The position numbers and the translations under genes were made by a program. From 4572-13 sp964594065 (lineage in GTDB: Bacteria; Planctomycetota; Phycisphaerae; Sedimentisphaerales; Anaerohalosphaeraceae), in NCBI GenBank assembly GCA_964594065.1, contig CAZQKX010000008.1, positions 14,556-78,555 of the forward strand: a stretch of 64,000 nt of DNA, given 5' to 3'. Positions 50,643 to 59,512 of the stretch are shown piece after piece. Numbering within the stretch: the stretch's first letter is position 1; every line of letters begins with the position of its first letter. Below the pieces are notes generated by a model. The model saw only the letters and a list, made by a program, of their open reading frames with translations, had not been told where the DNA came from and did not search any database.

Positions 50643-51712
50643 ATGAAGACACAGGATTATACAAAAAGATTTCGTGGGGTTGTTGTTATCCTTCTCATGG
50701 TGGTATGTGCCGGCATTGTTTTTTCGGATAGCAGCCGCTCTCGAGGACGCGGCAGGGGCCAGGAAAAAGCCGAAGTAAGACAGCCGGCAAGACCTGCCGA
50801 ACGTCAGTCAAGACGAGAAGCTCGTCCCGCTCCGGCGGCTTCATCCCGACAATCAAGACCGCAGACGTCGGCTCGTCGGACTGCACCGCCTCGACCGGCT
50901 CCTTCTCGACCGACACCTCAGGCACCAACGCGCTCGAGAACGACGACGTCCAGTCGTCAGCAACCGGCCCGACAGCCGGTACAACAGAGAAGAACGATCC
51001 CTTCCCGTCCGGTCAACCGAACCGTCGAAGTAGCTTCCAGATCCACACGTTCTGCCAAACCGGCTCAACCTACACGGTCGAGGCAGGCCGCGCCTGCGCA
51101 GTCGAGATCGACAACTTCCAGCCGCCAACAGGCTGTTCCACAACAAAAAACGGTACGACGTTCCAGGCCTGTCAATCGGACCGTTGAAGTTTCCAACAGA
51201 ACAACCCGTACATCGGCGTCCCGACAATCGCGTTCTGTTTCGACAGCCTCAAAGGCACCTGCGTCCAGGAAAGTGATCACACCGGTAGCGCCCGCAAGAA
51301 CGAAAACAAAAACCACGACCACAGTAAAGTCGAACACCAAGCCGGCAGCACAGACGATCAGACCAACCCCGACATCTCCGGCCATCTCGTCGTCTGGCAG
51401 GATGACCGCAACGGCCATTGGGATATCTATGGCTATAACCTTATTACTAAAGAAGAGTTTCGCATTACCGATGACCTTGCCAACCAGACCGCCCCGGCCA
51501 TCAGCGGCAATCTGGTTGTCTGGACCGATGCGCGATCGACTGCAGACAACATCTATGCCGTCTATCTGGAGGGCACCGACATTGCCGCTTGCCCGGTCAA
51601 GTTGCCCGGTGACGCCAACGGCGATTGCCGCGTTACCCTGGCCGATTTTGCATTGTTCGCCGAAAACTGGCTACAATGCAATCGAATCCCCGCCGAGGCA
51701 TGTACCAATTAA
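50643..51712 (+). pseudogene. Secreted Arg/Pro/Ser-rich protein joined to propeller repeats and dockerin by a -1 shift
   Basis: The ATG at 50643 starts a signal peptide and a long low-complexity part, rich in Arg, Ser, Pro and Gln, with two copies of a unit containing SRPVNRTVEV. This frame continues to 51761 but turns into improbable sequence. One base back, another frame is open from 51187 to 51712 and encodes clear repeats (ISGHLVVWQDDRNGHWDIYG, ISGNLVVWTDARS) plus a dockerin-like end (DANGDCRVTLADFALFAENWL). The two halves therefore belong together and a -1 shift lies between about 51190 and 51370, perhaps in the A-rich stretch at 51303-51312. It may be a mutation, a sequence error or programmed. 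Confidence 0.65.
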
Positions 51713-51815
51713 CACTCCAATTGAAACCAATAGCCCTAAGCGCAAGCGCCGGGATAGGTGACATGCAAAAATGTAGGGTGGGCCGTGCACACCAAGAGGA
51801 ATATTTTTATTTCTT

Positions 51816-53432
51816 TCAGCTTTTTGAAATCGTATAATTTAAACCTAATACGAAATTACAATTAAATCTTTGAGGATAAACTAATAAAAACATAGGCAGC
51901 CAATGAATATTTTTTTTAGTAAATAAGGGTGGTGATTTGCTATAAGATTCTAACTCATCCATTAATCTTTTCCACGATGTTGGCTGGGGCATAATTCGGG
52001 TTTTTGTTGTTCCTGATTTGTTTTTCCAAAATAAATAATTATATTGAGACTGAGGTGTATATTCCATGAAATGTAGTTTTGAAATATCATACCAATGTTT
52101 CTCTAATTCTTGTCTCATTAAATACGAAACTCCAGTTAAAATTATTGGTAATAAAGTATAGGTCTCACTCTCCCATCGTGTCTCAAATAAATCATGTTTA
52201 ATTTTCGTGTCTGCCAAAATGGCGTCTTCAAAAGAAATATAACAATTCCACAGTGGTTGTGTTATGTCAGGTTGTTTCCTATATACAGAATTTCCAAGTA
52301 TAGCCGTGAATGCATTCTCTGCTTCTTTGATATGGCCGCTATGCCTCAAAAATAAATGAGTCATAAATAAATGCGGTATGAATGTTTCAGATGCAATGCT
52401 AGAATGTTGTAAAAATTCAATAATGAAATTTGTTACTTTTTCTTTGCTACTCTCAAACCACCTGCTTTTTCCACCTAAACAGTTCCAAAGACCAAATGCA
52501 GAAAACAGGCCAGCCAAAAGAGCATTCCGGTACGGCCGTGTAATAGGCTCAGAAAATGGGTCTAAAAAATCGATTCCATTATATTTCACCACTTCTTCAA
52601 AAAGGGCCTTCATTGTGCAATCTAATGCGGATTCAAGAAGCTCCATTGTATTTTTAAATTCTATATATTTCAATTTGTTCCTTTGGATGTACGCAAATAT
52701 ATAAGAAAATAACATAATATAAGCTTCAATTTTTGCAAAATAATTATCCTTGGAATCGTATTCAGAGATGGCGTATTCTGTAATTATCGCAGCCGATGAG
52801 ATTGTTCTATTGGCATCACTTTTTTTTATTTTTTTATTTTTGACAAAGATTGATTCTAAGAGTAAGGCAAACTCATCTTTGTCAAGGCAACCTTCACCTT
52901 TATTAATCATGAAACCAAGTAATCGATGAAAATCTGGTATCGGTTGAGGTAAAAACCCCTTGATGTTATTGATGAACTCTTTTAATAATTGAGAATGAGA
53001 CATAGTTGCTAAAGGTTCATAGCCTCGCGTCTTCCAAGCTTGATTAAAACCATCAATTCTTGAACATACATCCTCATGAATAGAGCCTGTTGTTACTAAT
53101 ACTGGATAATGCTTTTTGTTTTTTATAGAAGTATGTTTTATTGGTATTTCGACCAATTCAGTTAATTGAGGTTTCATTTTCCTGAAATTAGAAACGGTTA
53201 TATTGCCACTCTTTAACTGAATAGCGACGACTTTTTTCCTCCTGTCTAGAGCGATTATATCTTTTCCTTCTTCTGATGCTCCATGTGAAGTACTATGAAC
53301 AACTGTATAACCTTGGGCATTTAGCAGCTGACAAAAAGCAGTTTGGATACTTCGTTCACTTGAATTATTTAACCAATTTTCTATTGCTCTCTCGGCTACG
53401 CCACTCGTGTCGTTTCTTTTCGATGATTTCAT
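51816..53432 (-). CDS. Mrr-like PD-(D/E)xK nuclease protein with large helical C-terminus
   Basis: I start at ATG 53432 (GAGGAGG nine bases upstream); the frame extends to 53498. The 538-residue protein has an N-terminal restriction-endonuclease-like fold: residues 54-58 EEGKD, then Q72-L-K74 with the core IIALDRRKKVVAIQLKSG, matching the GxD...QxK pattern of Mrr-type nucleases (Asp58, Gln72, Lys74). The remaining 430 residues are helical, unrecognised and A+T rich. The gene overlaps the upstream partner by 68 bases. A defence or restriction role is inferred from the nuclease domain and the composition. Confidence 0.65.
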   Translation of the reverse strand: MKSSKRNDTSGVAERAIENWLNNSSERSIQTAFCQLLNAQGYTVVHSTSHGASEEGKDIIALDRRKKVVAIQLKSGNITVSNFRKMKPQLTELVEIPIKHTSIKNKKHYPVLVTTGSIHEDVCSRIDGFNQAWKTRGYEPLATMSHSQLLKEFINNIKGFLPQPIPDFHRLLGFMINKGEGCLDKDEFALLLESIFVKNKKIKKSDANRTISSAAIITEYAISEYDSKDNYFAKIEAYIMLFSYIFAYIQRNKLKYIEFKNTMELLESALDCTMKALFEEVVKYNGIDFLDPFSEPITRPYRNALLAGLFSAFGLWNCLGGKSRWFESSKEKVTNFIIEFLQHSSIASETFIPHLFMTHLFLRHSGHIKEAENAFTAILGNSVYRKQPDITQPLWNCYISFEDAILADTKIKHDLFETRWESETYTLLPIILTGVSYLMRQELEKHWYDISKLHFMEYTPQSQYNYLFWKNKSGTTKTRIMPQPTSWKRLMDELESYSKSPPLFTKKNIHWLPMFLLVYPQRFNCNFVLGLNYTISKS

Positions 53433-53946
53433 TAAGTCTTTCCTCCTCTTTAGGAGTAACTTCCAAATTTTGTATTTTCGAATGCATAACACTACCAACT
53501 AAAAAAGTTGGGAGCTTAGGATTTCCATCTTCATCAAAATCAAACTCGATTGTCTCAAGGGTATCTAAGAGTAAATCGTACGAAAACGGTTTTCCTTTAG
53601 CATCATAAGTTTGGCCACTTTTTTCACATATCTCATCCAATCTGCTCAGAATTAGTTTTACCTTCTGATCAGCAAGATCCTTAGCTGCATTTTCAAAACA
53701 ATCAAAAATCGCCCGCAGTCCCTTTTGCTTAAGATCTTCAAGGTTAATTGTCAATTTCACTCCCATCCCAGAAAAACAGGTTGTTTCCTCAGAGCCATCA
53801 TGCCTTTGGATATGCATTGTTTTTCCTTCGTATTGAAATGTTTCTTTAAAGTCAGGGAGATTCGTCTCGAAATTAATCATTTTCTTGAACTTTTTCATCA
53901 ATATTGTATTGACATCGTCTCTAACTTTGGGGAATTCAGGAAGCAT
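53365..53946 (-). CDS. Hypothetical partner of the Mrr-like protein
   Basis: A 193-residue protein, no signal peptide, with an N-terminal beta-like stretch, a central charged helical part and a basic C-terminus (EKKRHEWRSRES). GGAAG lies before the ATG. No domain was recognised. It overlaps the nuclease gene by 68 bases, so the two form an operon. It could be a regulatory or specificity subunit; nothing in its sequence shows which. Confidence 0.6.
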   Translation of the reverse strand: MLPEFPKVRDDVNTILMKKFKKMINFETNLPDFKETFQYEGKTMHIQRHDGSEETTCFSGMGVKLTINLEDLKQKGLRAIFDCFENAAKDLADQKVKLILSRLDEICEKSGQTYDAKGKPFSYDLLLDTLETIEFDFDEDGNPKLPTFLVGSVMHSKIQNLEVTPKEEERLNEIIEKKRHEWRSRESNRKLVK

Positions 53947-54434
53947 TTTCTTCCTTTCAAATAAAAAAAAGACTAGATACCATGCATTTTCAATTTATAA
54001 ATTCGATGCATATCAATAATGTTGCTAAATCTTCTAGTTTTACAACCGTAGCCCGGTTGATTATCCCTCTACCCTGTTTCGCGTGCCGCTAAAAACTTCC
54101 TGTATACTTACATACATGTATACTTGCTACATTCCTGCCCCACATTATACCCATCGAATGACCGCATGAAAAGCAATAAAATTCAGTGTCCTTCTGTGTC
54201 TTCCGTGGTTAAATTATCCCGTTAAATCTCGTTAATCCTGTCTTAAAATTATGCTCCGTAAAAATCCAAGAAATCCAAGCAATCTGTGAACTCTTCAATA
54301 CCGCTTTTTGCTGGAAATATTTTTCCTATACATCCGAGCGGTAAACCGATATAATCACACGATTAATAATGACAAGTGGACAATATGCCCCATAAACAGA
54401 GCCAAAACACGGTTTCAATAGAAACGGAATTGTA
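53947..54434. other. A+T-rich intergenic region before the helicase gene
   Basis: No gene of reasonable length. It contains the promoter at 54327, a short inverted repeat GTATAC...GTATAC near 54116, and text such as CTTCTGTGTCTTCCGTGG (near 54192) that looks like a dispersed intergenic sequence but cannot be checked here. Divergent transcription of the nuclease pair probably begins in its first part. Confidence 0.5.
54327..54355 (+). promoter_or_regulatory. Promoter for the DEAD-box helicase gene
   Basis: TATACA at 54327-54332 and a perfect TATAAT at 54350-54355 have 17 bp spacing; the GTG start lies 80 bases beyond. Confidence 0.5.
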
Positions 54435-55664
54435 GTGAAATTTACCGAGCTTGACCTAAAACCAGCGATACTCAAGGCCCTCAAAAAAAAGGGTTATGAA
54501 GACCTGACGCCGATCCAGGAGCAGACTTTCCCCCACGTCCTGTCGGGCAAGGACTTAATTGCGCTGGCCCAGACCGGTTCCGGCAAGACCGCCGCCTGCG
54601 GCATTCCCGTCGTCCAGTCCGTCGACCCGGATATCAAAGAGGTCCAAGCACTGATCCTGGTGCCCACGCGCGAACTGGCTCTGCAGTACGTCGATGAGAT
54701 CGCCTGGATCGCCAAAGAAACCGGCGTCAGTGCGTTCGCGGTCTATGGCGGTTTTTCCATAGATATCCAGAAAAGCAAGCTCGAACACGGTGTCCAGATA
54801 CTGGTCGCGACGCCGGGACGGTTGATCGACCTGTTATACAATTCGCCGCTGCGGCTGGCCGAAGTGCGATACTTTGTGCTGGACGAGGCCGATGAGATGC
54901 TCAATCAGGGTTTCCTGTCCGACATCGAATTTGTCTTCTCGTGCATGGTTCACGAACATCACACCATGCTGTTCAGTGCCACCATGCCCAACGAGATCAA
55001 GCAGCTTTCAAAAAACTATCTTGACGATGCCATGATGATCGAGCTGATCGCCGACCAGAAAGCGCCGATGTCGCTGAGCCATTACTTCGAGGCCGTCAAG
55101 CCGCACCATCGCTTTGAAAAACTGCTGGAGCTCATCGAAAACGAAAAACCCAAGCAGGCGATCCTGTTTTGCTCCAGCCGGAACAATTGCGAAAAACTGT
55201 ACGATCACCTCAAGGGCAAGGTCAAATCCGTCGAGCAAATCCACGGTGGACTGGAGCAGGGCAAACGCACCAGCCTGTTCCGGCGGTTTAAACGCCTGGA
55301 TATTCAGTTCCTTGTCGCCACCGATATCGCTTCTCGCGGGCTGGATTTTTCGCATGCCACCCATGTCATCAATTATGACCTGCCCCAAAATCCGGAGGCC
55401 TATACGCACCGCACCGGTCGCACCGCCCGCATGGGCCGCGATGGAAAAGCGGTTACTTTTTTCACCTTCCGCGATCTCGGAAAACTCAAGAATATCCTGA
55501 GGGCCAACCGGATCACCCCGCAATGGATCGGCCCCGAACCGGATCTTTCAAAGGCAAGACCGCCGAAAAAGAATAAATACCGTGGCACTTCGTCCCGCGG
55601 CAAACGCCCCAACCGGTCCCGCCCGCACAAAAGTTCCAAACGCAGAAAACCATCCAAAGAATAA
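54435..55664 (+). CDS. DEAD-box RNA helicase
   Basis: A 409-residue ATP-dependent RNA helicase, starting at GTG 54435. All motifs are in order: Q motif near FTELDLKPAIL with PIQEQTFP, AQTGSGKT, PTRELALQ, TPGRLIDL, VLDEADEML, LFSATMP, ARGLD-type IASRGLDFSHA, and HRTGRTARMG. A lysine- and arginine-rich tail (about residues 370-409) would bind RNA. It resembles RhlE/CsdA-class enzymes used in ribosome assembly and cold adaptation; which one is not clear. gmhA follows after 16 bases. Confidence 0.92.
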   Translation: MKFTELDLKPAILKALKKKGYEDLTPIQEQTFPHVLSGKDLIALAQTGSGKTAACGIPVVQSVDPDIKEVQALILVPTRELALQYVDEIAWIAKETGVSAFAVYGGFSIDIQKSKLEHGVQILVATPGRLIDLLYNSPLRLAEVRYFVLDEADEMLNQGFLSDIEFVFSCMVHEHHTMLFSATMPNEIKQLSKNYLDDAMMIELIADQKAPMSLSHYFEAVKPHHRFEKLLELIENEKPKQAILFCSSRNNCEKLYDHLKGKVKSVEQIHGGLEQGKRTSLFRRFKRLDIQFLVATDIASRGLDFSHATHVINYDLPQNPEAYTHRTGRTARMGRDGKAVTFFTFRDLGKLKNILRANRITPQWIGPEPDLSKARPPKKNKYRGTSSRGKRPNRSRPHKSSKRRKPSKE

Positions 55665-55680
55665 AGTGAGAGTTGAGTTT

Positions 55681-56256
55681 ATGGAATCGAAAAAAAAACG
55701 AATTCTTGATACGATTCAATTGCATAAAAAAATATTGAACGAACTGGAAACCAATTGTCACGAACAAATTGCGCTGTCTGCAAATATGCTGATCGAATGC
55801 CTGGCTTCCGGCGGCTGTATCTATATCTGCGGAAACGGCGGCTCGGCGGCTGACGCTCAGCATATCGCCGCCGAACTGGTGGGGCGGTTTGTGCGCCAGC
55901 GCAAAGGCCTGCCTGCTGTGGCATTGACTACCGATACATCTATTCTGACGGCGGTCAGTAATGACTACGGTTTTGAAAAGGTGTTTTCACGTCAAGTCGA
56001 GGCACTCGTTAAAGCCGGTGATGTACTGTGGGCGTTCTCCACCAGCGGGACCAGCAAAAATGTCCTGGCCGCCGCGGAATTAGCCAAACAAAAGAGCGCA
56101 AAAATTCTTGCCTTTACCGGCAAAAACCAATCCCCTCTGGAAAAGTTGTCTGACTACTGCATCTGTATCGAAGGTCCGACCGCAACAGTACAGGAAATCC
56201 ATCAGGTTGCCTATCACATCCTCTGCGACCTCGTCGAAGAAGCATTTTCAAAATAA
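55681..56256 (+). CDS. gmhA: Phosphoheptose isomerase GmhA
   Basis: I use ATG 55681; the frame extends to 55582 inside the helicase gene. The 191-residue SIS-domain protein carries CGNGGSAADAQHIAAELVGRF, FSTSGTSKNVL and the final HQVAYHILCDLVE, which provide the catalytic histidine and glutamates of sedoheptulose-7-phosphate isomerase (EC 5.3.1.28), first step toward ADP- or GDP-heptose for surface glycans. Length is normal. Together with the glycosyltransferase operon it fits surface-polysaccharide synthesis. Confidence 0.9.
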   Translation: MESKKKRILDTIQLHKKILNELETNCHEQIALSANMLIECLASGGCIYICGNGGSAADAQHIAAELVGRFVRQRKGLPAVALTTDTSILTAVSNDYGFEKVFSRQVEALVKAGDVLWAFSTSGTSKNVLAAAELAKQKSAKILAFTGKNQSPLEKLSDYCICIEGPTATVQEIHQVAYHILCDLVEEAFSK

Positions 56257-56268
56257 CCATCGCACGTA

Positions 56269-57258
56269 TCACTCATTCGGATATTTCAGCTTCCATTGTT
56301 TGCGGATTTTATCCATTGTTTGCATAATGGCCAGGCTTTCGGCCAGCGGCATGATGTCGCTTTGGCGCTTTCCCTTTCGCAGACAGGTATGGACATGGTC
56401 GGCTTCAAACTGCATCCCGCTGCCCGGTTGGGAGTATTCTTTGATCCGGGGTTTTTTGTCAACGATCTCCAGTGTCAGACGGTTTGGATGGTGACATGGA
56501 TCATGCAGAATAATCATCCCTTCGGTGCCATAGATGCGTGATTCATTTTTCAGCCGGACGATACTGCTGGTGCCCAGTGCCGCCGTTGCGCCGCCGGAGT
56601 ATTCAAAAGCGATTACGGCATGATCATCAACCCCGGTGTCGGTTTTGTGGACGGTTGAGACGATTTTTTTCGGCTGGGCACCGCCGAACACCCATGATGC
56701 GAAGGAAACCGGGTAGATACCCACATCCAGCAAGGCTCCGCCGCCGAGGTCGGGATTGAAAATACGGTGCTTGGGGCCGACACAGAAGTGAATGCCAAAA
56801 TTCGATTCGACGGCACGGATCGTACCGATGCATCCGCGATCGATCCACTTGCGGACCTGCCGGATCGCAGGAAAAAATCGCGTCCACATCGCTTCCATCA
56901 GGAAGACATCTTTTTTCCGGGCCGCAGCGATCATACGGCGGGTTTGGGCGGCATTCATTGCGATTGGTTTTTCACACAGAACATGTTTGCCGGCTTCGAT
57001 CGCCATCAGGGTATTTTCAAGATGCATCGGGTGAGGCGTGCCCACATAAATAATGTCAATATCCGGGTCGGCGACAAGTTGTACATAGCTGCCGTAGGCA
57101 CATTGAGCCTTGTGAGTTTTGGCGAAAGCGTCGGCTTTGCTTCGTGAGCGCGAACCTGCAGCATGCAGTTGACCGTGTTTGGAATGTTTCAGGTCTCTGG
57201 CAAACGCCCCGGCAATACCCCCGCAGCCAAGAATGCCCCATTGTATTTTTTTTGCCAT
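56269..57258 (-). CDS. Cytoplasmic Gfo/Idh/MocA oxidoreductase
   Basis: A 329-residue NAD(P)-dependent dehydrogenase without a signal peptide. The Rossmann motif is WGILGCGGIAGAFARDL; the CEKPIAMN segment carries the conserved lysine; LLDVGIYPVSFASWVFGG is the start of the alpha/beta C-terminal domain seen in the dihydrodiol dehydrogenase-like branch. The substrate is unknown but is probably a sugar derivative. It begins at the stop of the upstream membrane gene (TAATG), so translation may be coupled. Confidence 0.88.
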   Translation of the reverse strand: MAKKIQWGILGCGGIAGAFARDLKHSKHGQLHAAGSRSRSKADAFAKTHKAQCAYGSYVQLVADPDIDIIYVGTPHPMHLENTLMAIEAGKHVLCEKPIAMNAAQTRRMIAAARKKDVFLMEAMWTRFFPAIRQVRKWIDRGCIGTIRAVESNFGIHFCVGPKHRIFNPDLGGGALLDVGIYPVSFASWVFGGAQPKKIVSTVHKTDTGVDDHAVIAFEYSGGATAALGTSSIVRLKNESRIYGTEGMIILHDPCHHPNRLTLEIVDKKPRIKEYSQPGSGMQFEADHVHTCLRKGKRQSDIMPLAESLAIMQTMDKIRKQWKLKYPNE

Positions 57259-58040
57259 TATTCATTTCCTGCTGATGAAAGGTTTATTTCTAGTTCATTA
57301 AGTAATTTGATTTTGCCTTTTTCATGCTGCTGCTGAATGGTCAGATTATCCCATAAATATTTCCTGAAAAAATGCCAATAAATGCACTTAATTGATCGAA
57401 ATGAAAGGCTTTTGGTATATTTACAAGTTTCATGCATGGACTGCAAAAGAAATTGATCCATCGATTTGCTCATTGTTCCAAACTCCAGAGCGTTTTTTTG
57501 CTGTAGATAATGAACCGATTTTAAGTGCATTCTATAAAGTATTTCAATCGGGCTTCTTGAAAAAGTTTCTAAGTATCCTGTTGGGATTGCAGGGAGAGTA
57601 TGGCCTGATACGTTGTTACTTGTACATAAGGAAATATCCGGTTCAAATAATGTTGAAAAGTCTATACCGGTTTGTTGCACAATTTCATATTCGTTTTCTT
57701 TTAGGATGTTTCGACAAAATAAAAAAGATAAAATCGTATGTTTTTGGTTCCCAATCCAAGTAGATACGAACATTTGAACGCTTCGAGTTTTGTAATAAAA
57801 AGTGCCGGATGGAGAAAAATTGTGTTCGAGGGCCCATTGATTGACTTCTTCATTTAGAGAAAAATTGTCGATTCGTTCCAGAGATTGAATCGAAAGCATA
57901 TCATCGATGCTTTCAAAATATCCTTTTAAGACAGGATAGATAAAGAAAGTGAAGGGGCACAAAAAGGTTAATATAAGCAGTAGCCCCATGAGAACCATAA
58001 TTCCCAGACTTAATAGGTATAGGATAATATCCGGCTCCAT
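57258..58040 (-). CDS. Hypothetical membrane-anchored protein
   Basis: A 260-residue protein with an N-terminal hydrophobic region of one or two helices (about residues 4-37) and a mostly hydrophilic remainder. No motif is recognised. It is richer in A+T than its neighbours. Its stop overlaps the start of the Gfo/Idh/MocA gene. A sequence-based function cannot be given. Confidence 0.6.
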   Translation of the reverse strand: MEPDIILYLLSLGIMVLMGLLLILTFLCPFTFFIYPVLKGYFESIDDMLSIQSLERIDNFSLNEEVNQWALEHNFSPSGTFYYKTRSVQMFVSTWIGNQKHTILSFLFCRNILKENEYEIVQQTGIDFSTLFEPDISLCTSNNVSGHTLPAIPTGYLETFSRSPIEILYRMHLKSVHYLQQKNALEFGTMSKSMDQFLLQSMHETCKYTKSLSFRSIKCIYWHFFRKYLWDNLTIQQQHEKGKIKLLNELEINLSSAGNE

Positions 58041-58065
58041 TCTTTCTGTATCTCTCTAATAACAT

Positions 58066-59427
58066 TTAATTTCTAAGTGCTTTGATCGGTGCCGGCATTC
58101 GTCCTTTTCGGTTGACAAAGTCGAAACTTGCTTTTTTTGCTACCGGCATAATCGGGGCCGTTCCTAACAGGCCTCCAAAGTGTACCGTTTGGCCGGCGCG
58201 TTTGCCGGGGACGGGAATTACGCGGACGCTGGTGGTTTTATTATTCGCGATACCGATCGCCAATTCATCGGCAATGATCGCGCTGATGACATCAGCCGGT
58301 GTCGAACCGGGAATCGCGAACATGTCCATGCCGACCGAGCAAACGCTGGTGAGGGCCTCGAGCTTTTGAAGATTGAGGGCACCTTCCTTGACCGCGCGGA
58401 TCATGCCCGCGTCTTCGCTGACGGGAATGAACGTGCCGCTCAATCCGCCGACGTGGCCGGAGGCCATGGCGCCGCCGCGTTTGACGGCATCGATCAGCAA
58501 TGCCAGAGCGGCGGTGCTGCCGGGGCAGCCCATGCGGTGAACGCCCATGGCTTCAATGATTTCGGCGACCGAATCGCCCGCCGCGGGCGTGGCGGCCAGC
58601 GAAATATCGACGATGCCGAATTTCACGCCGAGGGTATCGGCGACTTCGTGCCCGATCAGTTCACCGGCACGGGTAATTTTAAAGACAGTGCGTTTGATGA
58701 CTTCCGACAGCTGCGTCAAATCGCAGTCGGGGTTTTGTTCGACGACAACCTTGACCACGCCGGGACCGGAGATGCCGATGTTCAGCGAGTAGTCCGGTTC
58801 GCCGATGCCGTGGTGGGCACCGGCCATGAATGGATTGTCCTCGGGGACATTAGCGAAAACGGCGATCTTGGCGCAGCCGATACCGTCTTTGCTGCGGGAT
58901 GCCAGATCTTTGAGAATATGCCCAAATCGTTCGACAGCGGTCATGTTCAAACCTGCCAGTGTCGTGCCCAGATTCAGGAAACCACAGACACGCTTTGTTT
59001 TCGAAAGTGCTTGCGGGATGGCATTTATCAGATTTTCATCCGAAGCGGTCAGGCCCTTTTGGACGTGAGCGCCGAAGCCGCCGATGAAATCGATCTTTGC
59101 TTTGGCTGCGGCACGGTCCAGTGTCTTGGCAACCTTAACCGCGGTGGCGATTGTTTTCGGCAACGGTTCCAGGAGCAGCGAGACGGGTGTGACTGAGACG
59201 CGGCGATTGACGACGGGAATGCCGTATTTTTCTTCCATGACATCGGCGGCGGCGTTGAGTTGTTGACCCATCTTAACAATCCGCTGTTCGATCCGGCCGC
59301 AAAAATGGTCGAGATTGCGATCCATGCAGTCTCTCAGGTTGATTCCCAGAGTGACGGTGCGGATATCAAAATTCTGATGCAGCGTCATATTGACGGTTTC
59401 GAAAATTTCTTCGACGGTTATAGCCAT
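58066..59427 (-). CDS. UPF0210 (DUF711) family protein
   Basis: I start at ATG 59427 (GGAG seven bases upstream); the frame extends to 59709 over sequence that does not resemble the family. The 453-residue protein matches UPF0210/DUF711 over its full length: IFETVNMTLHQNFDIRTVTLGINL at the start (in parts), GAHHGIGEPDYSLNIGISGPGVV, MGCPGSTAALALLIDAVKRGG and MFAIPGSTPADVISAIIADE. The family is related to glycyl-radical and ferredoxin-like folds structurally; its function is undefined. It is a single gene on the minus strand, 85 bases from the glycosyltransferase operon. Confidence 0.92.
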   Translation of the reverse strand: MAITVEEIFETVNMTLHQNFDIRTVTLGINLRDCMDRNLDHFCGRIEQRIVKMGQQLNAAADVMEEKYGIPVVNRRVSVTPVSLLLEPLPKTIATAVKVAKTLDRAAAKAKIDFIGGFGAHVQKGLTASDENLINAIPQALSKTKRVCGFLNLGTTLAGLNMTAVERFGHILKDLASRSKDGIGCAKIAVFANVPEDNPFMAGAHHGIGEPDYSLNIGISGPGVVKVVVEQNPDCDLTQLSEVIKRTVFKITRAGELIGHEVADTLGVKFGIVDISLAATPAAGDSVAEIIEAMGVHRMGCPGSTAALALLIDAVKRGGAMASGHVGGLSGTFIPVSEDAGMIRAVKEGALNLQKLEALTSVCSVGMDMFAIPGSTPADVISAIIADELAIGIANNKTTSVRVIPVPGKRAGQTVHFGGLLGTAPIMPVAKKASFDFVNRKGRMPAPIKALRN

Positions 59428-59512
59428 AGTCTGTCTCCACAGAATAATATTTTGTGTTTGGTGCATTGTACAAACAAGCCGGGCGGATGAAAAGAACGAA
59501 TCCGAATATATC

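Noticed and set aside
51303..51312. Programmed -1 frameshift site
   Set aside because: The sequence does not form a canonical slippery heptamer in the needed frame, so I report the shift as unexplained rather than programmed.
58180..59196. 338-codon open frame on the plus strand
   Set aside because: It is the shadow of the UPF0210 gene on the other strand; its translation is compositionally odd and matches nothing, while the minus frame matches a known family over its whole length.
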